Positions 5,959 through 15,265 of a DNA stretch of 21,237 nucleotides are shown one piece after another (positions within the stretch are counted from its first letter, which is position 1; every line of letters begins with the position of its first letter). A program made the position numbers and the translations under genes. Source of the stretch: Ignavibacteriales bacterium. GTDB lineage: Bacteria; Bacteroidota; Ignavibacteria; Ignavibacteriales; Melioribacteraceae. The stretch is taken from positions 1 to 21,237 of the forward strand of contig JAFGID010000137.1 of the NCBI GenBank assembly GCA_016929735.1, in the 5' to 3' direction. A model generated the notes under the pieces. The model ran no database searches. It saw only the letters and a list, made by a program, of their open reading frames with translations, and was not told where the DNA came from.

Positions 5959-8517
5959 ATGAAAAATAGAAAATTTTCACTAATTCTTACATTTTTATTT
6001 GTCTTTAATTCAATTTTCGTTGCACAAATTACACTAAAAGAACTACCAAAAATAGATTACGAAAAAATAAATCCTGTAATATTTGGTAAAACTACCGCAC
6101 GAACGATAATACCACTGAACGAAAATTGGACTTGTTATCCTGAAAATATTTCACAACAGACAAAAGTCAACATTCCGTGTTCATTCTCAGGTACTGATAT
6201 TTTCTATTTTGTAACAAACTTTAATTTATCTAATACTCAAATAAACAATTTTGCATTTTTCTTAAATTTTTTTGGTATCAGCTATTATTCTGAAGTTGAA
6301 ATAAATGATATGATTATTTTCAAATCTAAAGGAGGTGAAATTCCCTTTAGACTTAAAATCCCAAATGAGATATTACACTCAGAAAAACCAAACAATCTAA
6401 AGATAAAAATTCATCACAATCTTAATTCGAAATCAACAATACCATTTAATAAAAATTATCTTTCACCTGAGAATCTTGGGGGTATTACAAGAGATGTTTT
6501 TTTAGAATTGGTACCAAAGATCCATTTCGAAAATTATGACATAAAATACAGTATAACAAAAGATAATTCATCCGCGAATCTGAATATTTTCTTCAAATTA
6601 AATGATCTGACTGACAATATCAATTTTAATAGCTTTACAGTGGATGCCACATTACTAAATAAATTTAAGCAAGAAATAAAATCATACAAAGGAGTTGGTG
6701 GAAATTTTTCTATTGACAAAATAAATAGTTTTAATATCGCTCTTGAGAATCCTGCACTTTGGTCGCCTGCTTCACCTGATTATTATTACATCACCTTAAA
6801 ACTAATATCGAGTAATCAAATAATTGACGAAGTTACTCAACTAGTATCTTTTTCATCAAAGAAAATCGAAGAGGATAAAATCTACTTTAATGGAAAACCG
6901 TTAAAAATTTTAGGCACTACATATTATTCCTACGATGCAAAATATAAAAATTTAATATCCTACCAAAAACTCGTTGAAGATTTAAAGCTAATAAAAAATA
7001 CAGGTTTTAACGCGGTTCGTTTTGCTAAGCATCTGCCGCATCCTTTTGCTCTTGAAATATGTCAGGAATTAGGTTTGTTGGCTTTTATTGAATTACCAAT
7101 TAATTCGATTTACGATGAATTATGTAGTGATGAATTATTTCAAAAAAAAGCAAAAGAATATCTCGAAGAGTTTATTGATAATTACGGAAAATATCCTTCT
7201 GTATTAGCAATCGGTTTAGGTAGTTCTTACATTCCAGATTCGGAAGAGCAAATCAACTTCATAAACGAATTAAATCGTCTTGTAAAAGAAAAATTACACA
7301 TTCTAACATACGCATCTTTCGTATCCTTTCCCCAAATTGTAATTGACGATCTTGATTTTTATGGTGTAGAAATTTATTCTAAACCAATCGAACAAATTAA
7401 GGAGGAATTAAGTCGCTCAATTGAAACATTTGGCAAGGCAAAAATATTCTTCAGTGAGATAACATACCCAAATTATAACGGCAGTACAAACGGATATGAA
7501 AATCCGTTTTCTCTTGAAGCACAAGCAAAATATTTCAGTGATATTTTTACGCTTACCGAAGAACAAGAAATTACTACTACCTTTCTGAATACCCTCCTGC
7601 AATATAAAGGAGATTACCCCTCATTATATTCTGGTTTCAATCAAGAAGGGAAATATTCAATTTCTATAATCAGCAAGCAGCATGGATTAAATACAATAGC
7701 CTACAAACTAATAAAATCAAAATTGATATCTGGAGAGCAAGTTACAATACCAATCGGCAATAAAGATAAAGGAGCTCCATTATTTTTTATATTAGTCGGA
7801 CTTTTATTATTGGTATTAACCGCATTACTAATTAATTCAAAACGTAAATTCAGGGAAGATGTTTCAAGATCATTATTAAAACCTTACAACTTTTTTTCTG
7901 ATATAAGAGACCATCGGATATTCGCAGGTATCCATATATTTTTTATGATGTTATTGCTTTCAGCTTCAGCTGCGTTGCTAATTGAAAATATTCTCTTTTA
8001 TTTCCGCGCTAATATTTTATTTGATAAATTTTTACTCTCTTTTGGCTCAAAAACATTAATTGACATTGTGGGTTATTTGGCTTGGAATACAGAAATGGGC
8101 TTCCTTATTTTGTTTGGTTCAATCATTATTCTAATTATTCTTTTGAGTATTATTATACATATATTTTCTTTTTTTATTAGGACAAAAATTTTATTCTCAA
8201 GCATATTTTTCTTACTTATCTGGGCGTTGGTTCCACTAACATTGTTAATTCCAATAGAGTTAATTTTATATCGTGTCCTTTTAGAAAATATTATTAACGT
8301 ATATATTTTTATCTTTTTGGGAATTTGCTTTATCTGGTTAATACAACGAATAATAAAAGGTATCTACATAATTTTTGATGTACGTCCAATTTTTGTTTAC
8401 CTAATTAGTTTTTTACTTATCTTAATAACTATTGGTGGATTGGTATTTTATTTCCAACTTACTGAGTCAACAATCTATTTTATCGTTAATGCTATTAAGC
8501 AGTATAGTTTTTTATAA
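5959..8517 (+). CDS. GH2-like exported protein with six-TM C-terminus; acid/base motif missing
   Basis: 852 residues. A signal peptide (1-23, ending FVAQ) precedes a glycoside hydrolase family 2 layout. This comprises a jelly-roll sugar-binding-like domain (about 45-185; GGITRDVFLELVP at its end), an Ig-like domain ending ENPALWSPASPDYYYITLKL (263-282), and a TIM-barrel part beginning FNGKPLKILGT (310-320). That part continues with GFNAVRFAKHLPHPFALEI and ELGLLAFIELP. The acid/base strand of GH2 normally reads SLGNE; here it is GLGSS (419-423), so the Asn-Glu pair is absent. Glu500 in FFSEITYP could sit at the nucleophile site. Residues 606-832 contain six hydrophobic helices, the last five resembling a Yip1-like block. 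A carbohydrate-binding, non-catalytic membrane protein is the simplest reading; an altered mechanism remains possible. It probably shares the transcript with smc, which starts 20 bases after its stop. Confidence 0.7.
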   Translation: MKNRKFSLILTFLFVFNSIFVAQITLKELPKIDYEKINPVIFGKTTARTIIPLNENWTCYPENISQQTKVNIPCSFSGTDIFYFVTNFNLSNTQINNFAFFLNFFGISYYSEVEINDMIIFKSKGGEIPFRLKIPNEILHSEKPNNLKIKIHHNLNSKSTIPFNKNYLSPENLGGITRDVFLELVPKIHFENYDIKYSITKDNSSANLNIFFKLNDLTDNINFNSFTVDATLLNKFKQEIKSYKGVGGNFSIDKINSFNIALENPALWSPASPDYYYITLKLISSNQIIDEVTQLVSFSSKKIEEDKIYFNGKPLKILGTTYYSYDAKYKNLISYQKLVEDLKLIKNTGFNAVRFAKHLPHPFALEICQELGLLAFIELPINSIYDELCSDELFQKKAKEYLEEFIDNYGKYPSVLAIGLGSSYIPDSEEQINFINELNRLVKEKLHILTYASFVSFPQIVIDDLDFYGVEIYSKPIEQIKEELSRSIETFGKAKIFFSEITYPNYNGSTNGYENPFSLEAQAKYFSDIFTLTEEQEITTTFLNTLLQYKGDYPSLYSGFNQEGKYSISIISKQHGLNTIAYKLIKSKLISGEQVTIPIGNKDKGAPLFFILVGLLLLVLTALLINSKRKFREDVSRSLLKPYNFFSDIRDHRIFAGIHIFFMMLLLSASAALLIENILFYFRANILFDKFLLSFGSKTLIDIVGYLAWNTEMGFLILFGSIIILIILLSIIIHIFSFFIRTKILFSSIFFLLIWALVPLTLLIPIELILYRVLLENIINVYIFIFLGICFIWLIQRIIKGIYIIFDVRPIFVYLISFLLILITIGGLVFYFQLTESTIYFIVNAIKQYSFL

Positions 8518-8528
8518 TCTATATCTTC

Positions 8529-8532
8529 GGAG
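8529..8532 (+). promoter_or_regulatory. Shine-Dalgarno site deciding the TTG start of smc
   Basis: GGAG lies 5 bases before TTG at 8538. The first in-frame ATG would come only at codon 61 and would remove the Walker A loop, so the TTG is the real start. Confidence 0.6.
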
Positions 8533-8537
8533 TTTAG

Positions 8538-11500
8538 TTGTACCTATCTAAATTAGAATTATTTGGTTTCAAATCGTTTGCGGCTAAGACAACAATTAAT
8601 TTTACTCGTGCAATTACAGGAATAGTCGGACCAAACGGTTGTGGAAAGACAAACATTGTTGATGCTCTTAGGTGGTGCCTTGGCGAGCAGAAAAGTAGTA
8701 CTCTCCGAAGTGATAAAATGGAAAACGTAATTTTCAATGGTACAAGAAACCGTAAACCGATGGGTATGTGCGAAGTTTCAATGATATTACAAAATGATAA
8801 AGGAATTCTTCCTTCTGATTTTACTGAGATAAATATTACAAGAAGATTATATCGAAGCGGTGAAAGCGAATATTTGTTAAACAAAAATTTATGCCGTCTA
8901 AAAGATATAACAAACCTTTTTATGGATACAGGAATGGGAACAAATGCCTATTCTGTTATCGAATTGAAAATGGTTGAAACAATTTTAAGTAATAAAGCAG
9001 ACGAAAGACGAAACATGTTCGAAGAAGCTGCAGGTGTAAATAAATTTAAACACAGAAAAAGATTAGCATTGAAAAAATTGGATGAAGTCAAAGCTGATTT
9101 AACACGAGTAAACGATATAGTTTCTGAAATAGAGAAAAATGTCCGTTCATTAGAAAGACAAGCACAAAGAGCAGATAAATATTTCGAGATACAGACAATC
9201 TTAAAAGATTTAGAATTAAACCTTTCAGAAAGACAATTTTTAGTTTATACAAATGATGTTAATACAAATAATAATAAAATTATTTTGCTGAATAATAACC
9301 GTGACGATGTTGATAAAGAAATACGTGAACAAGAAAATGAGCTTATTAAAATCAATGAAACGATAAACCAAATTGAAGAAAAATTAACTGCAAAGCGTCA
9401 AGAGAAATTAGACAAATCAAATGAAATAAACCGGTTAAGCCAGAATATTTCAATAACAAACGAGAGAATTAAATTTTTAGAAATAAGCATTGAGAATTAT
9501 AATCAGGATATAGAAGAATTATTTAGTCAGGATGTTGATTTAAATAAAGTCATCGAGGATAATAGAAATAAAGTTGAAGATTTGAAAGTAGTGATATCTT
9601 CACTCGAAAATTTTATTGAAGAAGATGATAAGAACATTCAAGCTGAGCGAATTACATTAAATGAAAAAAAATCTGAATTAAAAAAATTGACTGATGTTTC
9701 GATTCAAGTGCATAAAGAAATAAATCTTCAGGAAAATAAAATCGAGACACAAAAAGATAAACAAATAAAAAACCAAGCAGAAATGGAAATATATAGCGAC
9801 AGAATAAATAAATTAACAATAGACTTAGCAAAATCTGCCGGTTACTTGGAGGAGTTATTAACAGAAAAAGATACAACGAAATCAAAATTATTAGAATATG
9901 AGGAATTACTTGTTCAAAAGCAGAATGAAAAAAACGAACTTGAATCACAACTAAATTTATTACGACAGAAAGAATTAGAAATAAAGAGTACAACTAATGA
10001 ACTTATTAACCGTTCGGAATTTTTGAAAGAAATTATTACTAATCTTGAAGGAATATCTTCAGGTTCAAAAGCTTTGCTAACGAATGATAGTTGGAAGAAG
10101 CAAGAAAAAATACTTCTTGCGGATGCTGGTAATACAGATGAAAATTACAAATATGCAATTGACTCAGCATTAAAAAACGTACTTAGTAATTTTTTAATTG
10201 AAAACCTTAACGATTTAAATTCAGCAATTGAATATTTAAAGAATAACGACTTAGGGAAAGCTGCTTTCTACTTAAATTCTCTTTCTAAACAGTCTGAAAA
10301 AGGTTTAATTCAAAAACTATATAATAGAAGCATTAACAAAAAGTCTAAAAAAATAGAGAGAGAAAACTCTTTTATTGTTTGGGCTTCGGACATAGTTAAT
10401 ACTTCAAAAAAATGGAAATCATATTTTGATAAACTTCTTCAAAATATTGCAATTGTTAATGACATTAGTTCGGCGATCAATCTTTGCTCAAATTACCCCG
10501 GATTCAGTTTTGTTACTATCGAGGGGGACATTGTAAAAAGTAGTGGAGTGATTGAGGCAGGTTCCCTACCCAAAGCAGATGATACGGTTTTTGGTAGGAA
10601 AGAAATTCTTGAAAACATTTTAATTGAAATTCCAAAACTTGATAGTGAATTGGAAAAGTTAAGAGTCGTAATCCAGGAGATTGAAGATAAATTATCAAAA
10701 ATAGAATTAAAAGCAATTTCTGAACAAGGAAGAATAATTTTAAATGACCTGAATAATATCGAAAAGCAAATTTCACAATTTGAATTTGAGCAGGAAAAAG
10801 TAAAATCAGAAATTGAAAATTCTCAAACAAGTATTCAAGAACTTACAAATGAAAACGGATTGCTTGACGAGACAAATTCTAAAGCAGAGGTTGAATTACA
10901 AAAATTATCCGAAAGGAATAAAGAACTAGAAGATGAGATTCAATCTGCAACAGAATACGTTAAATTTTTGGAAGAGGAATTTAACACATCAATTGAAAAC
11001 CATAACGAGAAGAAATTATCCCTTGAAAGAAATAAAGGTATTTTACAAAATTCATTAAATACAATAACAGCTTCTGAAACAACACGAGAAAATATAAAAA
11101 ACAAAATCGCTAAGCTTAGGGATGATTGCTTGAAATCTCAAAATAATATTACTGAGCTCACTGATGAAATAAAAATTTTTCAAGACGAACTTGAACAATT
11201 AAACCGGCAATTTCAAATCATCGCAAGCGAAGAAAACGAAATAAATAATCAGATTCAAAAAATTAAACATTCCTCTGCAGAACAGGTAAATAGACTTAAT
11301 CAATTTAGGAATAAGCGTCAAGAGATATCAGAAAAAATTCATCTAATTGATATGGAATTGCAAAGAATAAATTTCAAAATTGAAACTTTACAAAATCATA
11401 TAAAAGAAGAATACAATATTGAACTTTCATTAAAAGAATTCGATAACCTTGATACTTTTGATTTCCAAGAAACCACAAATCAAGTCAACGAATTGAAAAA

Positions 11501-12131
11501 TAAGATTAAGAAAATCGGACCTGTAAATCCATTAGCTTACACAGAATATCAAGAGGAAAAAGAGAGATTAGAATTCCTACAAAAACAGAGGGATGACCTG
11601 ATTGAATCAGAAAAGGATCTAATTAAGACAATAGAGGAAATCAATACTACCGCTATAGCATTATTTAACGAAACATTTGAAAAAATTAAGGAAAGTTTTA
11701 AGAAAATTTTCAGAACCTTGTTCGATCCCGGTGATGAGGCAGACTTGATTTTAGAAGAAGGTGTTGACCCACTCGAAGCGAAAATAGAAATTATTGCAAA
11801 GCCAAAAGGTAAACGTCCAACTTCAATCGATTTGCTTAGTGGAGGTGAAAAAACTTTAACTGCTATCGCTCTTTTATTTGCAATTTATTTAGTCAAGCCA
11901 AGCCCATTTTGTGTACTTGACGAGGTTGATGCTCCACTCGATGACGCTAATATTGACAGATTCTGCAGATTGCTCAAAGAATTTTCTGATAAATCTCAAT
12001 TTATTATTGTAACTCATAACAAGCGTACGATGGAATCGACTGAAAATTTATATGGTGTTACAATGCAGGAAGAAGGAGTGTCGAAGTTGGTTGGCGTTCA
12101 ATTCAATGAAGAAATACAGGCTACGGGATGA
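8538..12131 (+). CDS. smc: Chromosome segregation SMC ATPase
   Basis: 1197 residues, full length for a bacterial SMC. The N-terminal ATPase lobe opens YLSKLELFGFKSFA, with Walker A GPNGCGKTN at 31-39. A long coiled coil (about 170-500) leads to the hinge (about 505-675, from GISSGSKALL to SSGVIEAGS), and a second coil (about 680-1040) returns to the C-terminal lobe. That lobe has the ABC signature LLSGGEKTLTAI (1099-1110), Walker B FCVLDEVDAPLDD with Asp1128-Glu1129, and the H-loop VTHNKRTME. SMC dimers with ScpA/ScpB load near origins and compact and align chromosome arms; scpAB are not in this window. The start is TTG. The stop overlaps the ATG of the HAD phosphatase gene, so the housekeeping run begins here by coupling. 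Confidence 0.97.
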   Translation: MYLSKLELFGFKSFAAKTTINFTRAITGIVGPNGCGKTNIVDALRWCLGEQKSSTLRSDKMENVIFNGTRNRKPMGMCEVSMILQNDKGILPSDFTEINITRRLYRSGESEYLLNKNLCRLKDITNLFMDTGMGTNAYSVIELKMVETILSNKADERRNMFEEAAGVNKFKHRKRLALKKLDEVKADLTRVNDIVSEIEKNVRSLERQAQRADKYFEIQTILKDLELNLSERQFLVYTNDVNTNNNKIILLNNNRDDVDKEIREQENELIKINETINQIEEKLTAKRQEKLDKSNEINRLSQNISITNERIKFLEISIENYNQDIEELFSQDVDLNKVIEDNRNKVEDLKVVISSLENFIEEDDKNIQAERITLNEKKSELKKLTDVSIQVHKEINLQENKIETQKDKQIKNQAEMEIYSDRINKLTIDLAKSAGYLEELLTEKDTTKSKLLEYEELLVQKQNEKNELESQLNLLRQKELEIKSTTNELINRSEFLKEIITNLEGISSGSKALLTNDSWKKQEKILLADAGNTDENYKYAIDSALKNVLSNFLIENLNDLNSAIEYLKNNDLGKAAFYLNSLSKQSEKGLIQKLYNRSINKKSKKIERENSFIVWASDIVNTSKKWKSYFDKLLQNIAIVNDISSAINLCSNYPGFSFVTIEGDIVKSSGVIEAGSLPKADDTVFGRKEILENILIEIPKLDSELEKLRVVIQEIEDKLSKIELKAISEQGRIILNDLNNIEKQISQFEFEQEKVKSEIENSQTSIQELTNENGLLDETNSKAEVELQKLSERNKELEDEIQSATEYVKFLEEEFNTSIENHNEKKLSLERNKGILQNSLNTITASETTRENIKNKIAKLRDDCLKSQNNITELTDEIKIFQDELEQLNRQFQIIASEENEINNQIQKIKHSSAEQVNRLNQFRNKRQEISEKIHLIDMELQRINFKIETLQNHIKEEYNIELSLKEFDNLDTFDFQETTNQVNELKNKIKKIGPVNPLAYTEYQEEKERLEFLQKQRDDLIESEKDLIKTIEEINTTAIALFNETFEKIKESFKKIFRTLFDPGDEADLILEEGVDPLEAKIEIIAKPKGKRPTSIDLLSGGEKTLTAIALLFAIYLVKPSPFCVLDEVDAPLDDANIDRFCRLLKEFSDKSQFIIVTHNKRTMESTENLYGVTMQEEGVSKLVGVQFNEEIQATG

Positions 12132-12862
12132 TTGGTAATAATTTACACAAGAATTTTAAAATATTTGTTGATTTTGATGGAACTATTAGTCCAGTTGATG
12201 TTGGCGAAGAAATTTTTTTGAAATTCGGTGATAAAATTGAAGCACAAAATATTATTGAACGTTGGATAAATAAAGAAATAAATTCTTACACAAGTTGGAA
12301 TTTATTATGTGAAACGATAAAAAATTTTAATCAAACTGATTTTGATGATTTTATTGATAGCATAAAGCTTGAACCCTCTTTCAAAAATCTGATAAATTTT
12401 TGTTCAGAGAATAATTTTGATTTATGCATCTTGAGTGACGGGCTTGATTATTATATAAAAAGAATTTTGACAAATGAAAATATTTTTGATATTCCTGTTT
12501 TTTCAAATCAAATATTAATTGATAATGAAAATAAGTTACGACCAATTTTCCCATTTACTGATGAAGAGTGTAAAAGATGTGGTAACTGCAAACGAAATCA
12601 TATACTAAATTTTTCTGATGATTCTGATTATACCGTTTACATAGGTGACGGTAATTCCGATACTTGCCCTGCACAGCATTGTGATTTCATTTTTGCAAAA
12701 AAATCTTTGTTAAAATTTTGCGAAATAAATAGAATCTCATATTATCCATTTAAGAATTTTAACGAGGTAGTTACAATTCTTAATGAACTAAAAAACAGAA
12801 AAAGATTAAAGAAACGTCATCAGGCAGAACTTAAAAGAAGAGAAGTATATATTCAAGGATGA
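12128..12862 (+). CDS. MtnX-like HAD-superfamily phosphatase
   Basis: 244 residues. HAD motif I is FVDFDGTISPVDVG (13-26), with nucleophile Asp15 and general acid Asp17. Motif II is ILSDG (Ser103), and motif IV is IGDGNSD (172-178) with Asp174 and Asp178. The cap contains CKRCGNCKRN (148-157), whose three cysteines resemble the Cys-rich insert of MtnX-like phosphatases (the 2-hydroxy-3-keto-5-methylthiopentenyl-1-phosphate phosphatase group). The neighbours do not suggest methionine salvage, so the substrate is open; a phosphorylated metabolite or lipid intermediate is possible. The C-terminus is rich in Lys/Arg. The ATG lies in the smc stop (ATGA) and its own stop overlaps the next start (ATGA). 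Confidence 0.8.
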   Translation: MIGNNLHKNFKIFVDFDGTISPVDVGEEIFLKFGDKIEAQNIIERWINKEINSYTSWNLLCETIKNFNQTDFDDFIDSIKLEPSFKNLINFCSENNFDLCILSDGLDYYIKRILTNENIFDIPVFSNQILIDNENKLRPIFPFTDEECKRCGNCKRNHILNFSDDSDYTVYIGDGNSDTCPAQHCDFIFAKKSLLKFCEINRISYYPFKNFNEVVTILNELKNRKRLKKRHQAELKRREVYIQG

Positions 12863-13455
12863 AACAAATGGGCAATTTTTCAGCAAAAGTATTTAATTAT
12901 AGAAGTTACTCCCCTGTTCCTTTTTTGATTGTTATGTTCATATTTCAAAAAACGACTATATTAAGTTTAGTTATCGGATTTGGAATAGTTTTTATTGGCG
13001 AATTTATTCGCCTATGGGGTGTGTCCTACGCTGGTAGCGAAACACGTACTACAGGTGATGTCGGTGGAACAAATCTTGTAATTTCAGGACCCTTTGCTTA
13101 CGTACGTAATCCTCTTTACGTTGGAAATATATTTATCTATATAGGGGTGGGTGTAATGTCAATGGCATTATTCCCTTATTTGCAAATTGGAGCATTTATC
13201 TTTTTTTATATTCAATACAGAATAATTGTTAATGACGAAGAGAAATATCTTGTCAATAGATTTGGTTCGGATTACGAAGCATACAGAAAAAATGTTTTAC
13301 GATTTATTCCGAAGTTATGGCCATATAAAAACAAAAATCTTAAACAACCCAATTTTAGTTTTAAAGACGGATTAAAATCGGAAAGCAGGACACTACAAGC
13401 AATAACAATCGTTACGATAATTTTAGTTGTATTACACATTATTAGTCTTGATTAA
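12859..13455 (+). CDS. ICMT/PEMT-like integral membrane methyltransferase
   Basis: 198 residues with about five hydrophobic segments, including 18-30, 33-52, 88-108, 108-124 and 180-197. The signature GPFAYVRNPLYVGN (77-90, with Arg83-Asn84-Pro85) and the later NDEEKYLVNRFGSDYEAYRKNVLRFIP (read as two parts: Glu127-Glu128, then FG-x2-YEAYR) are those of the isoprenylcysteine carboxyl methyltransferase / phospholipid methyltransferase fold. The SAM-binding C-terminal half is intact. Bacterial members methylate lipids or unknown membrane substrates. It is coupled to the HAD gene by ATGA and precedes lpxB, so an envelope-lipid role is plausible but unproven. Met4 (12868) is an alternative start. 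Confidence 0.8.
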   Translation: MKQMGNFSAKVFNYRSYSPVPFLIVMFIFQKTTILSLVIGFGIVFIGEFIRLWGVSYAGSETRTTGDVGGTNLVISGPFAYVRNPLYVGNIFIYIGVGVMSMALFPYLQIGAFIFFYIQYRIIVNDEEKYLVNRFGSDYEAYRKNVLRFIPKLWPYKNKNLKQPNFSFKDGLKSESRTLQAITIVTIILVVLHIISLD

Positions 13456-13473
13456 GGTAGATTAGATTTATTT

Positions 13474-14616
13474 ATGTTAAATAATAAAAAAATAATGTTC
13501 ATTGTCGGAGAGACTTCAGCAGATTTACATACTTCCGTTGTCTTAGATAAATTAAAAAATATTGACGACCAACTCGAATTTATTGGTACTGGTGGAGATA
13601 AAATGATTTCAAGCGGTTTGAATTCTATTTATCATATTAGAGATTTATCTATACTCGGTTTTAGTGAAGTTTTAAAACACATCCCCTTTATTAAGAAAGT
13701 AAAAAAAAAAGTAATTGATACTATTAATAAGGAAAAAATTAATACGGTGGTTCTGGTAGATTATCCTGAATTTAATTTAAGTATTGCTGAAAAAATTCGT
13801 AATAAAGTAAAAAACATAATTTATTTTATTTCGCCCCAGATATGGGCTTGGAGAAAAGGTAGAATTAATAAGATGAAAAGGTTGCTTGATAAAATGATTG
13901 TTGTCTTTCCTTTTGAAAAGGAAATTTATGAGCAAGCAAAAATCGATGTAGAATACGTTGGACATCCACTTTCTGAAAGAATCAGTGAACATAAATTTAT
14001 ATCAAGAGATGAATTCTTTAAAAAATTCAATTTGAATTCAACAAAGGGAATTCTATTACTTATGCCCGGCAGTCGACTACAGGAAGTAAAAAAAATATTA
14101 CCTGAAGTTATGAAAGCAGCTGAAGAACTTGCAAATAAATATAATCTACAAATAATTATCGCTGGAGCACAAAATATTTCAGATGAAGATTACAATAATT
14201 TTGCTGGTAGTAAAAATTTTCATTTATTAAGAGATTTTAATTATGAACTATTAAGATATTCAAAATTTGGAATAATAAAATCGGGCACTTCAACAGTAGA
14301 AGCAGCTTTAAGCGAATTACCGTTTGTGGTTGTTTATTCGACAAGTGCATTGACACATTTTATTGGTAAGAAGTTAATAAAAATTAATTACATCGCAATG
14401 CCGAATATAATTGCTAATAAAAAAATCGTCGAGGAATTAATTCAAAAAGAAGTTAATAAAAAACGAATTTTTGAAACTTGCGATAAAATATTAAGCGATG
14501 ACAAAAAATTAAATACAATTAAAAGTAACTTACGTAAAGTAAAGGAAAAATTAAATAGTCAGAATTGTTCAATAAAAACAGCTGAGATTATATATTCATT
14601 CGTGAATGAAAAATAA
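13474..14616 (+). CDS. lpxB: Lipid-A-disaccharide synthase
   Basis: 380 residues, normal family length. It transfers the acylated GlcN unit from UDP-2,3-diacylglucosamine to lipid X, forming the lipid A disaccharide at the inner membrane face. Signatures are VGETSADLHTS near the N-terminus (the usual GExSGD-type motif, with Ala in place of Gly), VDYPEFNL (95-102), SPQIWAWRKGR (120-130), YVGHPLSERI (161-170), LMPGSRLQEV (196-205) and KSGTSTVEAAL, followed by PNIIANKKIVEELIQ. The gene lies 18 bases after the ICMT-like gene and overlaps the next by 11 bases. No other lpx genes except lpxK are in the window; upstream steps must be encoded elsewhere. Confidence 0.95.
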   Translation: MLNNKKIMFIVGETSADLHTSVVLDKLKNIDDQLEFIGTGGDKMISSGLNSIYHIRDLSILGFSEVLKHIPFIKKVKKKVIDTINKEKINTVVLVDYPEFNLSIAEKIRNKVKNIIYFISPQIWAWRKGRINKMKRLLDKMIVVFPFEKEIYEQAKIDVEYVGHPLSERISEHKFISRDEFFKKFNLNSTKGILLLMPGSRLQEVKKILPEVMKAAEELANKYNLQIIIAGAQNISDEDYNNFAGSKNFHLLRDFNYELLRYSKFGIIKSGTSTVEAALSELPFVVVYSTSALTHFIGKKLIKINYIAMPNIIANKKIVEELIQKEVNKKRIFETCDKILSDDKKLNTIKSNLRKVKEKLNSQNCSIKTAEIIYSFVNEK

Positions 14617-15265
14617 AAGAAATAAACGTAATTTTTTAAGAAAAATTGGATTTGTAATACTTCCATTTCTGTTTGATGTATTATGCAAAACATTACGAGT
14701 TAAAGTCAAAAATAAAAATAACATTGAAAGATTTATAAAGGAAAGGCAAAACTTTGTTATTGCATTTTGGCACGGAACAATGTTGTATGCTTGGTATTAT
14801 TGCAGAAAAAATAAAATGGCAGCATTGGTAAGTCAAAGTAAAGATGGTGAATTATTGACGAGAATTCTAAAAAAATGGAGATATAATATTGTTCGTGGCT
14901 CAAGCAGCATCGGCGGAAAAGAAGCAATAAATATTATGGTTGATTTATCAAAAGAAGATTACTCAATAGCTATTACACCGGATGGACCAAGAGGACCTGC
15001 TTTGGAAATGAAAGCAGGAGCAGTTGTTACTGCAAAGAAAAGTGCAATTCCGCTTGTTTTGATAGCAGTTGCATATAAGCGAAAAAAAATATTAAATAGT
15101 TGGGATAAATTTCAGATTCCTTTTCCGTTCACAAAGTGTTGTATTGTATTTGCTGAACCAATAATAATAGAGAATCATCTTACGTATGAAGAAACAAACG
15201 AAATGATTAAGAAGAGCGAAATGGAATTAAAAAAAATAACGAAGGAGGCAATTAGTCTTGCCTAA
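14606..15265 (+). CDS. DUF374 lysophospholipid-acyltransferase-like protein
   Basis: 219 residues with the LPLAT-type motifs. The HX4D-like motif appears as AFWHGTMLYAW (HGTML at 56-60), followed by SQSKDGEL (76-83), VRGSSSIGGKEA (96-107) and ITPDGPRGPALEMKAG (123-138). This is the DUF374 family, found next to lpxB and lpxK or waaA in many Gram-negatives without canonical LpxL/LpxM. A role as a late (secondary) lipid A acyltransferase fits the context, but that is family and context inference. An N-terminal hydrophobic helix (13-28) anchors it in the inner membrane. It overlaps lpxB by 11 bases and lpxK by 8, so the three genes are one translational unit. Confidence 0.85.
   Translation: MKNKRNKRNFLRKIGFVILPFLFDVLCKTLRVKVKNKNNIERFIKERQNFVIAFWHGTMLYAWYYCRKNKMAALVSQSKDGELLTRILKKWRYNIVRGSSSIGGKEAINIMVDLSKEDYSIAITPDGPRGPALEMKAGAVVTAKKSAIPLVLIAVAYKRKKILNSWDKFQIPFPFTKCCIVFAEPIIIENHLTYEETNEMIKKSEMELKKITKEAISLA
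15242..15248 (+). promoter_or_regulatory. Shine-Dalgarno site deciding the TTG start of lpxK
   Basis: AAGGAGG, the best ribosome site in the right half, ends 9 bases before TTG at 15258. No ATG lies near the N-terminus in this frame, so it supports a TTG start within the last codons of the upstream acyltransferase gene. Confidence 0.7.

Noticed and set aside
8534..8884. Minus-strand open frame of 116 codons over the start of smc
   Set aside because: It lies entirely opposite the conserved SMC N-terminal ATPase region, has no family features and no ribosome site; it is a shadow of the coding strand.
9652..10830. Leu/Phe-rich minus-strand open frames opposite the smc coiled coil
   Set aside because: Antisense of Glu/Lys-rich coiled-coil codons gives Leu/Phe/Ser-rich frames that mimic membrane proteins; no independent evidence.
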